Assembly (NCBI RefSeq): GCF_000025225.2 | Contig: NC_013895.2 | Coordinates: 1,054,001-1,118,000, forward strand | Length of the DNA: 64,000 bases | Origin: Mageeibacillus indolicus UPII9-5 | GTDB taxonomy: Bacteria > Bacillota > Clostridia > Saccharofermentanales > Fastidiosipilaceae | Reading direction: 5' to 3' | Shown: positions 62,719-64,000 of the stretch, piece after piece | Numbering within the stretch: position 1 is the first letter of the stretch | Layout: every line of letters begins with the position of its first letter | Made by a program: the position numbers and the translations under genes | Notes under the pieces: generated by a model | Databases searched by the model: none | What the model was told of the DNA's origin: nothing | Seen by the model: the letters and a program-made list of their open reading frames with translations, nothing else

Positions 62719-64000
62719 CTAGAAGTCATCCATGGATAGACCGGCTTGTTTCTTCTTCTTTTTGGCGCGGCGTATGAAGATAATTAACAGAATAATCAGG
62801 AGCAGTATTACAACGGTTACGACCCATTTAACCCAGCCATGGCCACCTGTTTCAGGCATTTCCTCCGGCGGCATCATCCCATCACCACTCGGCATAATAT
62901 TTTCCTCGACTTGCACCGTATACTCTTTTTCCACTTTTTGCTCAATTCCGGTGCCGGGGTCAAAACTGAAAATAAACTTGACTTTCTTCTCTCCCGGTGA
63001 AGTAAACGAATAGTTTGCTTCAACACTTTGCGTCGAGCCGGGATTTACGGTTCCAACAAAAGTCGTCGCATTCTCGCATACCACGTCCTGCCCTTCAACT
63101 TTCATATACAAGTTGTTGAGGGTTGTCTTGCCTAGGTTAATCAGGTCAAAGGACTTAAACTGTGGCATGTTCGGCTGAGGCGGCATCCCTTGATTTTGTT
63201 GCTGCTGTTCGACAATGTCTAGTTTGGTTTTTTGCAGAATATTGGCGGTGACGGTTTCTTTGCCCTCGACAGCGTCACCGTTAGGGGTTTCATAGTACAG
63301 TTCGATTGTAATTGGTGTAGGCTTTTGCTCAGCTGATGGCAAAATAGTGAGTGGCAATTTTTCAAACACATAGCCGCCGGCCGCAACACTCGGCTCGTAG
63401 AAAGCATTTGATGTATTATTCGGCATGATGCCACCCTCGGAGGTCACGGTTAGTTTGATATTGCGCAGCAACTGATTGCTGGTATTTTTCAGTTTAAAGT
63501 CAAAGGTTACATTTTCGCCGGCCACCAATTCACTTGTTTTTTCGCCGCTTTCCTTGGTAAAAGAATAAGAATCGACAATAAACAAGGCTTTGGAATGCTT
63601 TCCTTCTTTGCCGTCCTTGCCACCAGTACCCCCGACGACCAAGGTCCCGGTATGCAACATTGCCGCCGCTGCCGGACCCTCCGAAACATTGATCCCGCCG
63701 CCAGACGAGCCGGACCCGCCTTTGCCATCGGATTGCGGAGCAGGAGTAGCCGAACCGCCGGGGTTGGCGCTTATCTTGATATTATGAAATTTATTTTCCA
63801 TTTCGCGCCCGGCTTTAAGGCGAACGCTGAAGTCTTTCTTTGTCCAAGCCGGCAATACCGGTATGATAAAATTCTCCTGGCTCATGTTAACCATACCTTC
63901 CGGCAGCTGCAGACCGACCTCGACATTTTTGGCCGCCGCAGTGCCGAAATTGGTTACCGAAAAGCAGAGTTCAAAAATGGTTTCCACGTTCACCTGTTTG
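62719..64000 (-). CDS. CARDB/NEW3-type surface protein, N-terminus cut by window edge
   Basis: At least 427 residues; the frame is open to the right edge, so its start is unseen. Repeats of an Ig-like fold (FELCFSVTNFGTAAAKNVEVGLQLPEG; DFKLKNTSNQLLRNIKLTV; FDLINLGKTTLNNLYMKV) resemble COG1361/NEW3 proteins that pair with MacB-like permeases. A Gly-Ser and Lys-rich linker (residues 70-120 of the visible part) joins the first two. It ends in MPETG, a hydrophobic helix and KKKKK, much like a sortase signal but with a nine-residue tail. Forms an operon with the permease. Confidence 0.7.
   Translation of the reverse strand, partial: KQVNVETIFELCFSVTNFGTAAAKNVEVGLQLPEGMVNMSQENFIIPVLPAWTKKDFSVRLKAGREMENKFHNIKISANPGGSATPAPQSDGKGGSGSSGGGINVSEGPAAAAMLHTGTLVVGGTGGKDGKEGKHSKALFIVDSYSFTKESGEKTSELVAGENVTFDFKLKNTSNQLLRNIKLTVTSEGGIMPNNTSNAFYEPSVAAGGYVFEKLPLTILPSAEQKPTPITIELYYETPNGDAVEGKETVTANILQKTKLDIVEQQQQNQGMPPQPNMPQFKSFDLINLGKTTLNNLYMKVEGQDVVCENATTFVGTVNPGSTQSVEANYSFTSPGEKKVKFIFSFDPGTGIEQKVEKEYTVQVEENIMPSGDGMMPPEEMPETGGHGWVKWVVTVVILLLIILLIIFIRRAKKKKKQAGLSMDDF

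Overview
This 64 kb window looks like chromosome of an anaerobic, mid-GC, Gram-positive bacterium of the Clostridia; I cannot name the species. The support is gene content: a SAM-I (S-box) riboswitch before metK, ThiH (not ThiO) for thiazole synthesis, type 1B dihydroorotate dehydrogenase with PyrK, SepF, HemZ, L27 with a cleavable N-terminal extension next to the Prp protease, DUF3842, DUF4364 and DUF6382-type proteins, an A-type flavoprotein plus rubredoxin, and arginine deiminase. Most of the window is housekeeping DNA. One IS3-family element (59904-61149) is the only mobile element, and I see no CRISPR array or prophage.

Layout: 1-1330 metK (cut by the left edge) with its riboswitch; 1428-4271 thiSFGH; 4346-8465 a Tad pilus operon (TadZ-like, CpaF/TadA ATPase, fused TadB-TadC); 8497-18487 a long minus-strand run of ispF, mrp, methyltransferase, lepA, lepB, a signal-peptidase-like paralogue, aspS, hisS, rsmE; 18669-23434 exoA, radA, ispD and a MATE transporter; 23544-28377 the pyrCKDFE operon with an attenuator leader; 28402-30421 a second Tad locus (Flp-type pilin and FHA protein); 30574-33469 upp, a nucleotidyltransferase and an RNA methyltransferase; 33470-34190 a gene-free stretch; 34191-40185 an XRE regulator, mutM, the third Tad locus (prepilin peptidase), M18 aminopeptidase, tRNA-Gly, HU, DUF3842, tRNA deaminase, mscL, DUF4364; 40457-42211 flavoprotein and rubredoxin; 42635-45499 yhbY, obg, rpmA, prp, rplU; 45533-54326 a dicarboxylate symporter, hemZ, a HAD phosphatase, sepF, a YggS-type protein, a HlyD-like protein and a PLP lyase; 54403-59706 tRNA-Thr, arcA, MarR, two anchored unknowns and a DtxR-type repressor; then the IS and a MacB-like permease with a surface protein cut by the right edge.

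The most interesting signal is regulatory. The three unlinked Tad loci (starts at 4433, 28504 and 35499) are each preceded, 61-73 bases before the start codon, by an array of TTGNSG units repeated at exactly 10 bp, and each array is followed after 23-24 bp by a TARACT/TAAATT -10-like element with no good -35. A perfect 3x TTGTCG array with the same spacing lies in the rsmE-exoA divergent region, upstream of exoA-radA. Units and spacing match tandem Spo0A (0A) boxes (TGNCGAA). I infer that a scattered, reduced Tad pilus system is bound into one regulon by Spo0A or a Spo0A-like activator.

Other points worth checking: a signal-peptidase paralogue whose catalytic Ser is Ala and which carries a roughly 250-residue cytoplasmic extension; a pyr leader with a translated 60-codon ORF running through a terminator, as in enterobacterial pyrBI; three DnaA-box-like sites at multiples of 21 bp; an IS inserted in the loop of a terminator hairpin with its DDE core deleted; a 14-A tract in a promoter spacer; and a TadZ-like protein that has lost its P-loop.
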